In this document: one piece after another, positions 36,174 to 44,845 of the stretch | Position numbering within the stretch: the first letter of the stretch is position 1 | Layout: each line of letters begins with the position of its first letter | Made by a program: the position numbers and the translations under genes | Notes under the pieces: model-generated | Told to the model about the DNA's origin: nothing | Seen by the model: the letters and a program-made list of their open reading frames with translations, nothing else | The model's database searches: none | NCBI RefSeq assembly: GCF_008935055.1 | Contig: NZ_CP043028.1 | Span: 385,501-449,500 of the forward strand | DNA length: 64,000 nucleotides | Direction: 5' to 3' | Source of the DNA: Pseudobutyrivibrio xylanivorans | GTDB lineage: Bacteria > Bacillota > Clostridia > Lachnospirales > Lachnospiraceae

Positions 36174-37496
36174 TTAGAGCTTCGTCATTACGAAGATGTC
36201 GTATATAGCCTTCACGGCTGCCTCGAAGTCTTCGTTCTGTACTCCGATGATGATGTTCAGCTCGGAAGAGCCCTGGTCAATCATACGTACGTTGACGTGA
36301 GCGTGGCTGAGGGCTGAGAAGATACGGCCTGCGGTACCGCGGGTACTCTTCATGCCTCGACCTACGACTGCGATAAGTGCAAGGTCAGATTCGATTTCGA
36401 TAGAGTCTGGTGAGCAGTTTCTGTGGATAGCTGAAACTACAGCCTGCTCCTTGTTGATGAACTCGTCCTCGTGAACAACGACTGTCATGGTGTCGATACC
36501 TGATGGCATGTGCTCTATGCTGATGCCGTTGTCTTCGAAGGCCTGAAGTGCCTTTCGGCAGAAGCCTACCTCAGAGTTCATAAGCGACTTTGTGATAAGC
36601 ACTGTGCAGAAGCCCTTCTTACCAGCGATACCTGTGATGACATATTCGTTGCGCTGGCCTGTGCTCTCAACAATCCATGTGCCGTCGTCCTCTGGCTTGT
36701 TAGTGTTCTTGATATTGATTGGGATGCCTGCTGAACGAACAGGGAAAATAGCATCCTCGTGAAGTACTGAAGCACCCATGTAAGAAAGCTCTCGGAGCTC
36801 ACGATAAGTGATTGTCTGCATTCCAACTGGATTCTTTACTATGCGAGGGTCGCAAATAAGGAAGCCTGAAACGTCTGTCCAGTTCTCGTAGACGTCAACC
36901 TTTGCTGCGCCTGCTACGATTGAGCCTGTTACATCAGAGCCACCACGTGAGAATGTCTTTACCCTGCCATCCTTGCCACAGCCATAGAAACCAGGAATTA
37001 CTGCATGTGGATGCTCCTCAAGTGCCTTTGCCATAGTCTTTTCTGTCTTGTAAGAATTAAGCTGTCCCTCTTCGTTGAAGAAGATAACTTCCTTTGCATC
37101 GATGAAATCGTAGCCTAAGTACTCTGCCATAATTTTACCATTGAGATACTCTCCACGGCTGGCAAGATAATCAAGTGAAAGGTCTGCTTTGATTTCTTCT
37201 GCAATTGTCTTGAAGTCCTCGTCCAAAGAGAAGCCTTTGAGCTCAAGTCCCTCGATAATCTCATCGTAACGAGCCTTGATATCAGCAAGATTCTTTGTTA
37301 CGTCCTTTCCTGCCAATGCATCCTCGTAGGTTCCGATGAGCATATCAGTAACCTTTGTGTCCTTGCTGTTGCGCTTACCTGGTGCAGATGGAACAACAAA
37401 AACACGGTTCTCATCAGCACGAATAATGTCGCCAACCTTCTTGAACTGCTTTGCGTCAGCAAGGGAACTACCACCAAATTTAACTACCTTTTTCAT
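36174..37496 (-). CDS. lysC: Aspartokinase
   Basis: A 440-residue aspartate kinase. The N-terminal motif VVKFGGSSLADAKQFKKV, the substrate motif GEYLNGKIMAEYLGY, SRGGSDVTGS and the nucleotide-site region are present. Two C-terminal ACT units (ITKSLMNSEVGFCRKALQAFEDNGI, LALIAVVGRGMKSTRGTAGRI) indicate feedback control by an amino acid. It makes aspartyl-phosphate for the lysine/DAP, threonine and methionine branches, complementing dapL in this window. It has its own promoter with an inverted-repeat operator overlapping the -35 (37543-37560), shared with the ABC importer at 40455. Confidence 0.96.
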   Translation of the reverse strand: MKKVVKFGGSSLADAKQFKKVGDIIRADENRVFVVPSAPGKRNSKDTKVTDMLIGTYEDALAGKDVTKNLADIKARYDEIIEGLELKGFSLDEDFKTIAEEIKADLSLDYLASRGEYLNGKIMAEYLGYDFIDAKEVIFFNEEGQLNSYKTEKTMAKALEEHPHAVIPGFYGCGKDGRVKTFSRGGSDVTGSIVAGAAKVDVYENWTDVSGFLICDPRIVKNPVGMQTITYRELRELSYMGASVLHEDAIFPVRSAGIPINIKNTNKPEDDGTWIVESTGQRNEYVITGIAGKKGFCTVLITKSLMNSEVGFCRKALQAFEDNGISIEHMPSGIDTMTVVVHEDEFINKEQAVVSAIHRNCSPDSIEIESDLALIAVVGRGMKSTRGTAGRIFSALSHAHVNVRMIDQGSSELNIIIGVQNEDFEAAVKAIYDIFVMTKL

Positions 37497-37529
37497 TTAT
37501 ATATTTCCTCGTCCTAAATTTTTAAAAAT

Positions 37530-37560
37530 ATTGTATCTTATAACTTTAGCGAATTAAAGT
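37530..37560 (-). promoter_or_regulatory. lysC promoter with ACTTTA-N6-TAAAGT operator
   Basis: TTTAAT (37558-37553) and TACAAT (37535-37530) are 17 bp apart on the minus strand. The perfect inverted repeat ACTTTA-GCGAAT-TAAAGT (37543-37560) covers the -35. The same geometry is found at 40496-40526. Confidence 0.65.
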
Positions 37561-37578
37561 GCTAAATTATACAAAAAC

Positions 37579-38379
37579 CTACGACAAAAGTACTCTGTCG
37601 TTATCTAATTCTTCTCCTGCGCCCACTTTAAACTTCTCCAACAGGTCGTTTACTGTGAGGCTGGCACGCTCCTCTCCCGATGTATCGAAAACAATAGTAC
37701 CTGCATTCATCATAAGTGTACGATTTCCCACATCCAGAGCCTGATGCATGTTGTGAGTAACCATCAGACAGGTGATGCCTCGCTCTGCCACTATGCTCTT
37801 TGTAAGTTCAAGAACCTTTTCAGCTGTGGCTGGATCAAGAGCCGCTGTGTGCTCATCCAAAAGCAAAAGCTTTGGCGTTACAAAAGTTGCCATGAGAAGT
37901 GTAAGAGCCTGACGCTGTCCACCTGAAAGTAGTCCAACCGGCTGCTTCATTCTATCCTCAAGTCCCATGCCAAGGAGCGAAAGCTGCTCACGGAAGCGTG
38001 CTTTGTCCTTGCTACTGATTCTTGAAAAATACTGGCTTGAAGAATGTGAAGCGCGTAAATATGCAAGTGCCATATTTTCCTCAATTGTCATGTTTGGAGC
38101 AGTGCCCTTCAATGGGTCCTGGAAAAGATGCCCGATAACCTTGCTGCGCACGTGCTCCTTCTTGAAGGTGATGTCCTCTCCATCAAGATAAATATTTCCC
38201 TCATCAACAATGAAAGTGCCTGCGATAGCATTGAACATAGTGGACTTGCCAGCTCCATTTGAGCCTACGATTGTGGCGAAGTCTCCATCCTTCAAATCGA
38301 GAGAAAGATGTGTAAGAGCTGCCTTTTCGTTGACTGTTCCTGGGTTGAAGGTCTTGGAAATGTTATCTAACTTAAGCAT
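37579..38379 (-). CDS. ABC transporter ATPase (TrpXYZ-like importer)
   Basis: A 266-residue nucleotide-binding subunit. Walker A GSNGAGKSTMFNAI, signature LSGGQRQALTLLMA, Walker B LLLLDEHTAALDP and the switch His (MVTHN) are all present. The start overlaps the end of the permease gene by 8 bp. With the LIV-M-like permease and the ABC_sub_bind-type lipoprotein upstream it forms an importer of the TrpXYZ type, thought to carry aromatic amino acids or related small molecules. The substrate here is not proven. Confidence 0.93.
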   Translation of the reverse strand: MLKLDNISKTFNPGTVNEKAALTHLSLDLKDGDFATIVGSNGAGKSTMFNAIAGTFIVDEGNIYLDGEDITFKKEHVRSKVIGHLFQDPLKGTAPNMTIEENMALAYLRASHSSSQYFSRISSKDKARFREQLSLLGMGLEDRMKQPVGLLSGGQRQALTLLMATFVTPKLLLLDEHTAALDPATAEKVLELTKSIVAERGITCLMVTHNMHQALDVGNRTLMMNAGTIVFDTSGEERASLTVNDLLEKFKVGAGEELDNDRVLLS

Positions 38380-39325
38380 TTTCCTTCACCTCCTTACTCT
38401 GACCTGCACGATAGTTTGCGAACTCGCGCTTCTTCAGTGCAGTCTTTCTTCTCACGTATGGCGCTGCAATTGCAACAGCAACGATGATAGCTGAAACAAG
38501 TTTCAACGCCTCAGCTGGAACTGACAATCTAAGAGCGATTGCCACGATGAATCTGTAAAGAACAGAACCAAGGATGGTTCCGAGAATTCTTCGAATTGTT
38601 GTTCCCTTATTGCCAATGAGTGTCTGTCCAATGATAAGGGATGCAAGGGCGATTGTCACCATACCTGTACCAATATTGATATCAGCAGACTTCTGGTACT
38701 GGGCAATAAGTGCGCCGGAAAGTCCTGTCAAAGAGTTTGCCAGGCAAAGTCCAACAGTAATGGTAAAGGTTGGGTTGATTGAAGATGATTTCACCATCTC
38801 TGCATTGTCGCCTGTAGCACGGATTGACATACCAAGGGTAGTGCCAAGGAACCACCAGAGCGCAAGGGCAATGACAGCCACAATTGCAACCACAAGGATC
38901 ACCTTGTACCAGTCACCAAATATTGCATTCATCGCACCATCTTTTCCCAACGAAAAAATAGTATCGCAGCCGAAAAGATTTGTAAGGGATGAAAATCCCA
39001 TAACTGCAATATTGATTGTGTATAAGCCTGTATTTACGATGATTCCCGCCAGGATTGACTCAACTCCAAGTCTGGTCTGCAGAAAGGCTGTTACGAAGCC
39101 TGCCACTGCACCTGACACCATTGCTGCAATAAGCGCCAGAAATGGATGTCCTGCCAAAGTGACCATGGCACCAACTGCACAACCAAGTGTGAAGCAACCA
39201 TCTGTGGTCAAATCAGCGATATTAAGAATTGTAAAAGAAATAAAAAGTGCTAAAGCAACTAGGGCGTAGATACACCCTAGTTCTAAAGCACTCTGAAAAA
39301 TCGATATAGTAAAAATTGTCGACAT
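38372..39325 (-). CDS. ABC transporter permease (TrpXYZ-like importer)
   Basis: A 317-residue integral membrane protein with eight to ten hydrophobic segments in the branched-chain/ribose-type permease fold (ALELGCIYALVALALFISFTILNIADLTTDG, LTGLSGALIAQYQKSADINIGTGM, ASLIIGQTLIG). The ATG at 39325 is chosen; a GTG 21 bases upstream falls inside a dispersed hairpin repeat. The C-terminal tail is basic and overlaps the ATPase start. Confidence 0.9.
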   Translation of the reverse strand: MSTIFTISIFQSALELGCIYALVALALFISFTILNIADLTTDGCFTLGCAVGAMVTLAGHPFLALIAAMVSGAVAGFVTAFLQTRLGVESILAGIIVNTGLYTINIAVMGFSSLTNLFGCDTIFSLGKDGAMNAIFGDWYKVILVVAIVAVIALALWWFLGTTLGMSIRATGDNAEMVKSSSINPTFTITVGLCLANSLTGLSGALIAQYQKSADINIGTGMVTIALASLIIGQTLIGNKGTTIRRILGTILGSVLYRFIVAIALRLSVPAEALKLVSAIIVAVAIAAPYVRRKTALKKREFANYRAGQSKEVKENA

Positions 39326-39342
39326 AACACTAAAAAACCCTT

Positions 39343-39391
39343 CCACCTCATCAGTCAGCTAAAGCTGACAGCTTCCCCTCAAGGGGAAGCC
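39343..39391. repeat. Dispersed double-hairpin element inside the ABC operon
   Basis: CCTCATCAG leads into the hairpin GTCAGC-TAAA-GCTGAC and a second, CTTCCCC-TCAA-GGGGAAG. This resembles, from memory, a small palindromic repeat scattered in many gut Firmicutes genomes. It sits between the binding-protein and permease genes and could stabilise the upstream part of the mRNA. Confidence 0.6.
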
Positions 39392-39399
39392 TAAATTTT

Positions 39400-40455
39400 T
39401 TATTCGAATTCCTTCGATGTTTGGATTTCCACAAATCCATCGCACATATCGCGAAGCTTCTCATAATCCAAACCAATAGCTGCTGCAGTCTCTGTATTTA
39501 CAGTAGCTGTACCGTTGTCCAGAGTCTTTACAGCAAGTGTAGCTGGCGATTTGCCATCTACTAAAACCTCAGCAACCATGTTGGCTGTCTCAACACCAAG
39601 TGTTGCATAATTAACGCCATATCCAAGGTATGCGCCATTGAGAGCGAATGAATCAGCACCACAATAGTGTGGAATCTTTGCATCGATAAACTTCTCATAG
39701 ATACCAAGCTCTGCTGTCATAATTGTATTGTCAGTAGGTGTGAAAACTGCATCTACGCCTTCTGCACAAAGAGCATCTGCTGCAAGCATAACCTCGTCAT
39801 TCTTTGTACCTGTCTTCTCAACTACCTCAATGCCCTTGCCCTCAAGATATGCCTTTGCATCCTTGATAGGTGTAGCAGATGAATCCTGTGACTTATCGTA
39901 AAGAAGGCCAACCTTCTGTAAGTCTCTGTTCTGCTCAAGCATCAAATCGAGCACTGCTTCTGTGTTAAGGGCATCTGATGTACCAGTGATGTTGGCGCCA
40001 GGAGCATCATTGCTCTTCACAAGACCTGCTCCCTCTGGGTCAGAAACTGCTGCAAATACAACAGGAATCTGGTTCTCCTCTGTAGCAGACTGGCAAATCA
40101 TCGCTGTAGGTGTTGCGATTGGAACAAGCACATCCACCTCATCATTAATAAGCTCTGCAACAATCTGGTTGATTGTGGTTGAATCAGCCTGACCATTGTA
40201 GTAGTAATCCTTGTAATTGAAGGTAACACCCTTCTCTTCTGCAATCACATCAAGCTGCTTCTCAAGATTATCTACAATCTGATTAAGAGACGCATCATCT
40301 ACGTACTGGATGATACCAACCTTGTAAACCTGCCCCTCAGCTGCTGCATCTGCAGAAGAATCTGCTCCATTGTCAGTAGAAGCACTACCACATCCAGCAA
40401 AGCAAACAGCAACCATTGTTAACCCCATGAAAAGGGATAATAATCTCTTTTTCAT
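39400..40455 (-). CDS. ABC transporter substrate-binding lipoprotein (TrpX-like)
   Basis: A 351-residue lipoprotein. MKKRLLSLFMGLTMVAVCFAGC carries a lipobox (CFAGC). The mature part matches the ABC_sub_bind family (KVGIIQYVDDASLNQIVDNL, DVLVPIATPTAMICQSAT, VFAAVSDPEGAGLV, KVGLLYDKSQDSSATPIKDA). This family accompanies LIV-type permeases and is associated with Trp/Tyr uptake. The ATG at 40455 follows GAGGAGG. It is the first gene of the importer operon, behind a promoter with the operator shared with lysC. Confidence 0.92.
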   Translation of the reverse strand: MKKRLLSLFMGLTMVAVCFAGCGSASTDNGADSSADAAAEGQVYKVGIIQYVDDASLNQIVDNLEKQLDVIAEEKGVTFNYKDYYYNGQADSTTINQIVAELINDEVDVLVPIATPTAMICQSATEENQIPVVFAAVSDPEGAGLVKSNDAPGANITGTSDALNTEAVLDLMLEQNRDLQKVGLLYDKSQDSSATPIKDAKAYLEGKGIEVVEKTGTKNDEVMLAADALCAEGVDAVFTPTDNTIMTAELGIYEKFIDAKIPHYCGADSFALNGAYLGYGVNYATLGVETANMVAEVLVDGKSPATLAVKTLDNGTATVNTETAAAIGLDYEKLRDMCDGFVEIQTSKEFE

Positions 40456-40495
40456 ATCTGTCCTCCTCAATATCTCTAGTAAATAAACTAGTGAT

Positions 40496-40526
40496 ATTGT
40501 ACCACAACACTTTAGTGAGTTAAAGC
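40496..40526 (-). promoter_or_regulatory. ABC importer promoter with ACTTTA-N6-TAAAGC operator
   Basis: TTTAAC (40524-40519) and TACAAT (40501-40496) are 17 bp apart on the minus strand. The inverted repeat ACTTTA-GTGAGT-TAAAGC (40509-40526) overlaps the -35, at the same offset from the -10 as at lysC. Confidence 0.65.
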
Positions 40527-40538
40527 GAAAAATTCACA

Positions 40539-41528
40539 TTACACCGTCTCGCCGTCAACAAGTTCAAATGGCACTATAATCCTTTTGCTCTTGTCATTTT
40601 CTTTTTCGTCGATGTACTGAAAAAGGAGGTTCATAGCTTCCTTGGAAACCAGCTCCACATTGTTGTTTACAGAGTTGAGTCGTGGACTGATATATTTAAG
40701 AGTATCAATGGCATCAAAGCCGTGTAGACCGTAATTCTTGCCTGCCTCAAGGCCTTTATTTTTAAGAAGCATCATGATATCAAGGGCCACCTCGTCTGCA
40801 GTACAGACAAAGGCAGTGTCCTTTGTTACCTCGTATTTTTCCACATGCTTCAAATAATCCCAATCAAGAAGATAGTCTGCCTTTACCTTAGCGCCAGCCT
40901 TGTCCACAGCCTGCTTAAATCCTTCCATACGCTTTTGATGAACATAGATATTTTCATTAGGGTTGCCCTTTATTGGTGGGCAAACGAAAACAAGCTTCTT
41001 ATAGCCTGCTGCAACTACCTTTTCTGTGGCAGTCTTCATTGCCTTGCGCTGAGAAATATCCACAAATGGTATCCCCTCTGCTATCTTGTTATCCACAGAG
41101 ACGATTGGTATTCCCAGACCTTCAAGAAACTCACGATACTCATCACCCTCATTTATGGAAGAGAGAATGATTCCATCCATCTTGTAGGCTGCCATCCTCT
41201 TTAGCTTTTCCATTTCCTTTTTAGGGTCGTTGTTGTGAAGGTTGATATTGACCCCGTATCCAAGCTTCTCAGCCTCGGCACTCACCGCGCTAATCATCTG
41301 AGCAAAGTAACGATTCTTTGAATCCAAAACAACCATACCGATTGTATAGGTCCGTCCCTTTGCAAGACTTCGAGCCAGAAGATCAGGCTTGTAACCATTG
41401 TCCTCAGCGGTCTTAAGAATCATTTGTTTAGTTGTATCATTTATACGCCCTGTATTGTTCAAAGCTCTGATAACAGTGGTGCGGGACACCCCGCAAAGCT
41501 TCGCCAAATCATTAGTAGTAATAGCCAT
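40539..41528 (-). CDS. LacI-family regulator of arabinoside use
   Basis: A 329-residue repressor. The LacI helix-turn-helix (TTNDLAKLCGVSRTTVIRALNNTGRI) and hinge (KPDLLARSLAKG) precede a periplasmic-binding-protein-like effector domain (IGMVVLDSKNRYFAQMI, GIILSSINEG, VFVCPPIKGN, FVCTADEVALDIM). It lies 42 bp after the GH51 gene, at the end of the arabino-oligosaccharide importer operon, so it most likely controls that operon in response to a sugar. The binding site is not certain. Confidence 0.9.
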   Translation of the reverse strand: MAITTNDLAKLCGVSRTTVIRALNNTGRINDTTKQMILKTAEDNGYKPDLLARSLAKGRTYTIGMVVLDSKNRYFAQMISAVSAEAEKLGYGVNINLHNNDPKKEMEKLKRMAAYKMDGIILSSINEGDEYREFLEGLGIPIVSVDNKIAEGIPFVDISQRKAMKTATEKVVAAGYKKLVFVCPPIKGNPNENIYVHQKRMEGFKQAVDKAGAKVKADYLLDWDYLKHVEKYEVTKDTAFVCTADEVALDIMMLLKNKGLEAGKNYGLHGFDAIDTLKYISPRLNSVNNNVELVSKEAMNLLFQYIDEKENDKSKRIIVPFELVDGETV

Positions 41529-41570
41529 TATTAACCCCTTATTAATTCTTAACCCTAAGCGAACTAACCC

Positions 41571-43076
41571 CTATTTTAAACCAATTCGAACCATCTGGAA
41601 AGAGAATGGTTTCAGGCTTACCTTAATTTCTTCACCCTGCAATTTCACATTATCCACAGACGCTGGCTTAACTGCCTCATGGTTCTTAACATTGTTAAGC
41701 TTGATGTCATCAGAATACAATACCCTGGATTCTATAACCCTAGCCAGAGCCATAGCCCTTGCATCAACTACAAGCTCAGTCTCCTGTTCTCCTCGATTTA
41801 CAAGGAAAACTGCAAGAGCCCTGTCTGCTTCGTTATAAACAACCAGACTATCTACAACTGGCACCTGTTCGAACTCCTCAGTCTCATAGGTCTCACCCAC
41901 ATATCTTGCCTCAAGCACTACGCCCTTAGCGTTGTTTGCGATCATCTCAAATGGGAAATATATTGGCTGAACCCATGCCTCTCCACCTTTTTTCGTCATG
42001 ATGCAGGCACTGATATTTGCAAGTAATGACTGGCAGCCAATCTTTACACGATTACACTTCTTCAAAAGTACCATCAACATGCTGGCAAAGAGCAGTGAAT
42101 CCTCCATGGAATATATCTGCTCACCAAGAGGTGGCGCAATTTGCCAAGGATGCTCATCCACCCACTTCTGCACCTCAAAATCAGGTGTAGACCAAACACC
42201 CCACTCGTCGAAACAAATATTAAGGGTCTTGCTGCTACCACGCTTCTTTTTCTCCAAATCAGCTATGCCACAGACCAAATCGATGTATCGTTCCATATCT
42301 AAAGAACGGGCTAAAAATGCTTTGGTTCCCTCGTCCTGACCATCATAATATTGGTGCAAGGAAATATAATCTGCCTCATCATAGGTATTTGCCAGAACCT
42401 CTCGCTCCCAGTCTCCAAAGGTAGCATTTCTCGACATTGAGCTACCACAAACCACCAGCTCAATCGATGGGTCCACAAGCTTCATTGCCTTTCCAATTTC
42501 ATGGGCAAGTCTGCCATATTCCTGGGCTGTCTTGTGTCCCAGCTGCCACTCGCCATCCATCTCATTTCCAAGGCACCAGGTCTTGATTGTGTATGGTTCC
42601 TTATGTCCATTTTCAGCGCGCAAATCACTGTAATAGGTTCCAGTCTCGCTGTTGCAATATTCAATCAAAGCCACTGCCTCGTCCAGCCCCTTGGTTCCCA
42701 TATTCACAGCCATGATTGGCTCCATCTGGTACTTGTTTGCCCACTTCATGAATTCGTCAATTCCAACCTCGTTGGTCTCGATTGATTTCCATGCCAAATC
42801 TCTTTTGCGTGGTCGTTTTTCCTTTGGACCAATTCCATCCATCCAGTTGTAGTTGGAAACGAAATTTCCACCAGGATATCTGACGCTGCCAACTCCCATT
42901 TTCTTTGCCAGTTCTGCAACATCCTGTCGAAATCCATTCTCATCTGCTGTAGGATGGTCTGGCTCATATATTCCCGAATAAACCACCCTTCCCATGTGCT
43001 CCACAAAAGAACCAAACAGGCGCTTGTCCACCTCTCCAATTTTAAAATCCTTATCTATAATCAACCTGTTTTCCAT
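41571..43076 (-). CDS. GH51 alpha-L-arabinofuranosidase
   Basis: A 501-residue enzyme without a signal peptide, so cytoplasmic. It begins RLIIDKDFKIGEVDKRLFGSF and has SVRYPGGNFVSNYNW, the acid/base Glu in WCLGNEMDG (about 170) and the nucleophile Glu in ICFDEWGVW (about 292), followed by a C-terminal beta-sandwich. It removes terminal arabinofuranose from imported arabinoxylan or arabinan fragments. It stands directly after two sugar ABC permease genes. The released arabinose would feed the ara operon 32 kb away. Confidence 0.96.
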   Translation of the reverse strand: MENRLIIDKDFKIGEVDKRLFGSFVEHMGRVVYSGIYEPDHPTADENGFRQDVAELAKKMGVGSVRYPGGNFVSNYNWMDGIGPKEKRPRKRDLAWKSIETNEVGIDEFMKWANKYQMEPIMAVNMGTKGLDEAVALIEYCNSETGTYYSDLRAENGHKEPYTIKTWCLGNEMDGEWQLGHKTAQEYGRLAHEIGKAMKLVDPSIELVVCGSSMSRNATFGDWEREVLANTYDEADYISLHQYYDGQDEGTKAFLARSLDMERYIDLVCGIADLEKKKRGSSKTLNICFDEWGVWSTPDFEVQKWVDEHPWQIAPPLGEQIYSMEDSLLFASMLMVLLKKCNRVKIGCQSLLANISACIMTKKGGEAWVQPIYFPFEMIANNAKGVVLEARYVGETYETEEFEQVPVVDSLVVYNEADRALAVFLVNRGEQETELVVDARAMALARVIESRVLYSDDIKLNNVKNHEAVKPASVDNVKLQGEEIKVSLKPFSFQMVRIGLK

Positions 43077-43091
43077 TATATTTAGCCTCCC

Positions 43092-43913
43092 CTATTCTTT
43101 CATTCCTGATGTAGCGATGCCTTCCATAAAGAACCTCTGTCCCAGCAGAAAGACTATCAAAAGTGGTGCGATTGCAATTACTGTAGCCGCCAATGTTGGT
43201 CCGTATTTTATGGCATTACTTCCAACCAGTGTGGCCAAGCCAGCTGATAACGTGCGCCTCTCCTGTGTGCTGGTGAGCATCATAGGATAGAGCAAATCGT
43301 TCCAGTTGTTCATCAAATGGAAAATTCCAAGTGTAACAAGTGCTGGCTTCGACAACGGTAAAATGATTTTCAAATATATCTGTATCTCGCTCATTCCATC
43401 AATTCGAGCGGCCTCATCCAAGGATTTGGGAATTCCCGTGAAGAATGAAGTCAGCATGAAAATACCGTAAGCGCTTGCAGCTCGTGGTAACACCAGACCT
43501 ATGAAGGAGTTGAGAATTCCCATTTTATATTCTTCCAAATAAATTGGAATCATAACAATTTGAAATGGAATCATCATGGTAAGCAGGATAATTCCAAAGA
43601 TGATTTTCTTGCCACAGAAATCCATTCTGGCGAAAGCATAGGCCGCAAGAGAATCAAAGAACAAACTGATTATTGTTACTGCGCCTGCAAAGCACACTGT
43701 GTTTTTCAGCATAGTCGGAATCGGCAGTACCTTCCAAACATAAGCAAACTGCGTGCCTACCCACTCAGATGGGAAAAACTTCGGTGGCCAACGCATTACA
43801 TCAAAATCTGATTTGAAGGCTGAAACCAAAAGCCAAAACAGCGGCAATAAAATAATGAGCATGATGATAACTAACACCACTGTTCCCAAGATGTCAAAAG
43901 CTTTTCTGTTCAT
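43092..43913 (-). CDS. Sugar ABC transporter permease (MalG type)
   Basis: A 273-residue inner-membrane permease with six hydrophobic segments and the EAA loop (KSLDEAARIDGMSEIQIYLKI) of CUT1 carbohydrate importers. It starts on the last base of the preceding permease stop (TAATG). It works with the binding protein at 46147; the ATPase is presumably a shared MsmK-type subunit encoded elsewhere, since none is present here. Confidence 0.94.
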   Translation of the reverse strand: MNRKAFDILGTVVLVIIMLIILLPLFWLLVSAFKSDFDVMRWPPKFFPSEWVGTQFAYVWKVLPIPTMLKNTVCFAGAVTIISLFFDSLAAYAFARMDFCGKKIIFGIILLTMMIPFQIVMIPIYLEEYKMGILNSFIGLVLPRAASAYGIFMLTSFFTGIPKSLDEAARIDGMSEIQIYLKIILPLSKPALVTLGIFHLMNNWNDLLYPMMLTSTQERRTLSAGLATLVGSNAIKYGPTLAATVIAIAPLLIVFLLGQRFFMEGIATSGMKE

Positions 43914-44785
43914 TACTCTTCCTCCCTTCTAGTGGCGTATCTTCTGAGTACGAATGTGATTATCGCAATCAGGAAGAATAAGTAAACTGCAACTGAAGTA
44001 GCATAACCCACGTCAAAAGGCGCTGTCTTGAAGCCCCTGTCGTAGATGTAGCCCACTAGTGTCTCTGTTGAATAAAGTGGCCCACCCTGAGTCAAAACAT
44101 AAATCTGATCGAATACCTGAAGGGCTGTGATTAAGGTTGTCACAAGACAAAATGCTATTGTCTCTCTTATTCCAGGGATTGTCACATAGATGAATTTCTT
44201 AATCCATGATGCTCCGTCAATCTCTGCTGCCTCGTACAGTGATTGTGAAACACCAAGAGCTGCTGCTGAAAGCAGTGTCAATGTGTAGCCAAAGCTTTTC
44301 CATACTGATACCGCAATTACGGTACCCATTGCATAGCCCGGCGTTCCAAGAAGATTTGGGATTTCGATTCCGATTTTGCTGAGCATGAAAGCAACCATTC
44401 CAGAATTCTTATTTAAAATCATAGACCACATAACACTGATTGCTGTCATGGAGCAAACATAAGGAATATAGAAAACTGTTCTTAAGAATTTGTGGAACTT
44501 ATTATTTCCAAGCATCAAAAGTAAAATAAAAAGTGATAATGCAATCTGAAGCGGCACTTCAATTATCGTATATACGATAGTGTTCCTTGTGGCATTCCAA
44601 ACTCTTGAATCCTCAAGAATTCTAAGGTAATTGTCCACTCCAATAAAATTATATCCATTCATGTAAATATCCATGTTAGTCAAGCTAATGAAGAAAGCCT
44701 CAAAAAGTGGCACAAACACAAATATTATTAAAATCAACGATGATGGCGCTATGAACAGGTATGCTAATTTTTGATTCCTCTTCAC
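43913..44785 (-). CDS. Sugar ABC transporter permease (MalF type)
   Basis: A 290-residue permease with six hydrophobic segments, the partner of the MalG-type subunit. The first segment is LFIAPSSLILIIFVFVPLFE, and the EAA loop reads SLYEAAEIDGASWIKKFIYV. It overlaps the next gene by one base. The GH51 context suggests arabino- or xylo-oligosaccharide import. Confidence 0.94.
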   Translation of the reverse strand: MKRNQKLAYLFIAPSSLILIIFVFVPLFEAFFISLTNMDIYMNGYNFIGVDNYLRILEDSRVWNATRNTIVYTIIEVPLQIALSLFILLLMLGNNKFHKFLRTVFYIPYVCSMTAISVMWSMILNKNSGMVAFMLSKIGIEIPNLLGTPGYAMGTVIAVSVWKSFGYTLTLLSAAALGVSQSLYEAAEIDGASWIKKFIYVTIPGIRETIAFCLVTTLITALQVFDQIYVLTQGGPLYSTETLVGYIYDRGFKTAPFDVGYATSVAVYLFFLIAIITFVLRRYATRREEE

Positions 44786-44845
44786 TTCTTTGTCCCCCTT
44801 TAATTAACTGGTGCTGCCAAATGGCAGCACCAGAAACAATACCTC

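Noticed and set aside
41540..41570. Third copy of the ACTTTA-N6-TAAAG operator before the lacI gene
   Set aside because: CTAAGCGAACTAAC resembles the core but the arms do not match, so it is not claimed.
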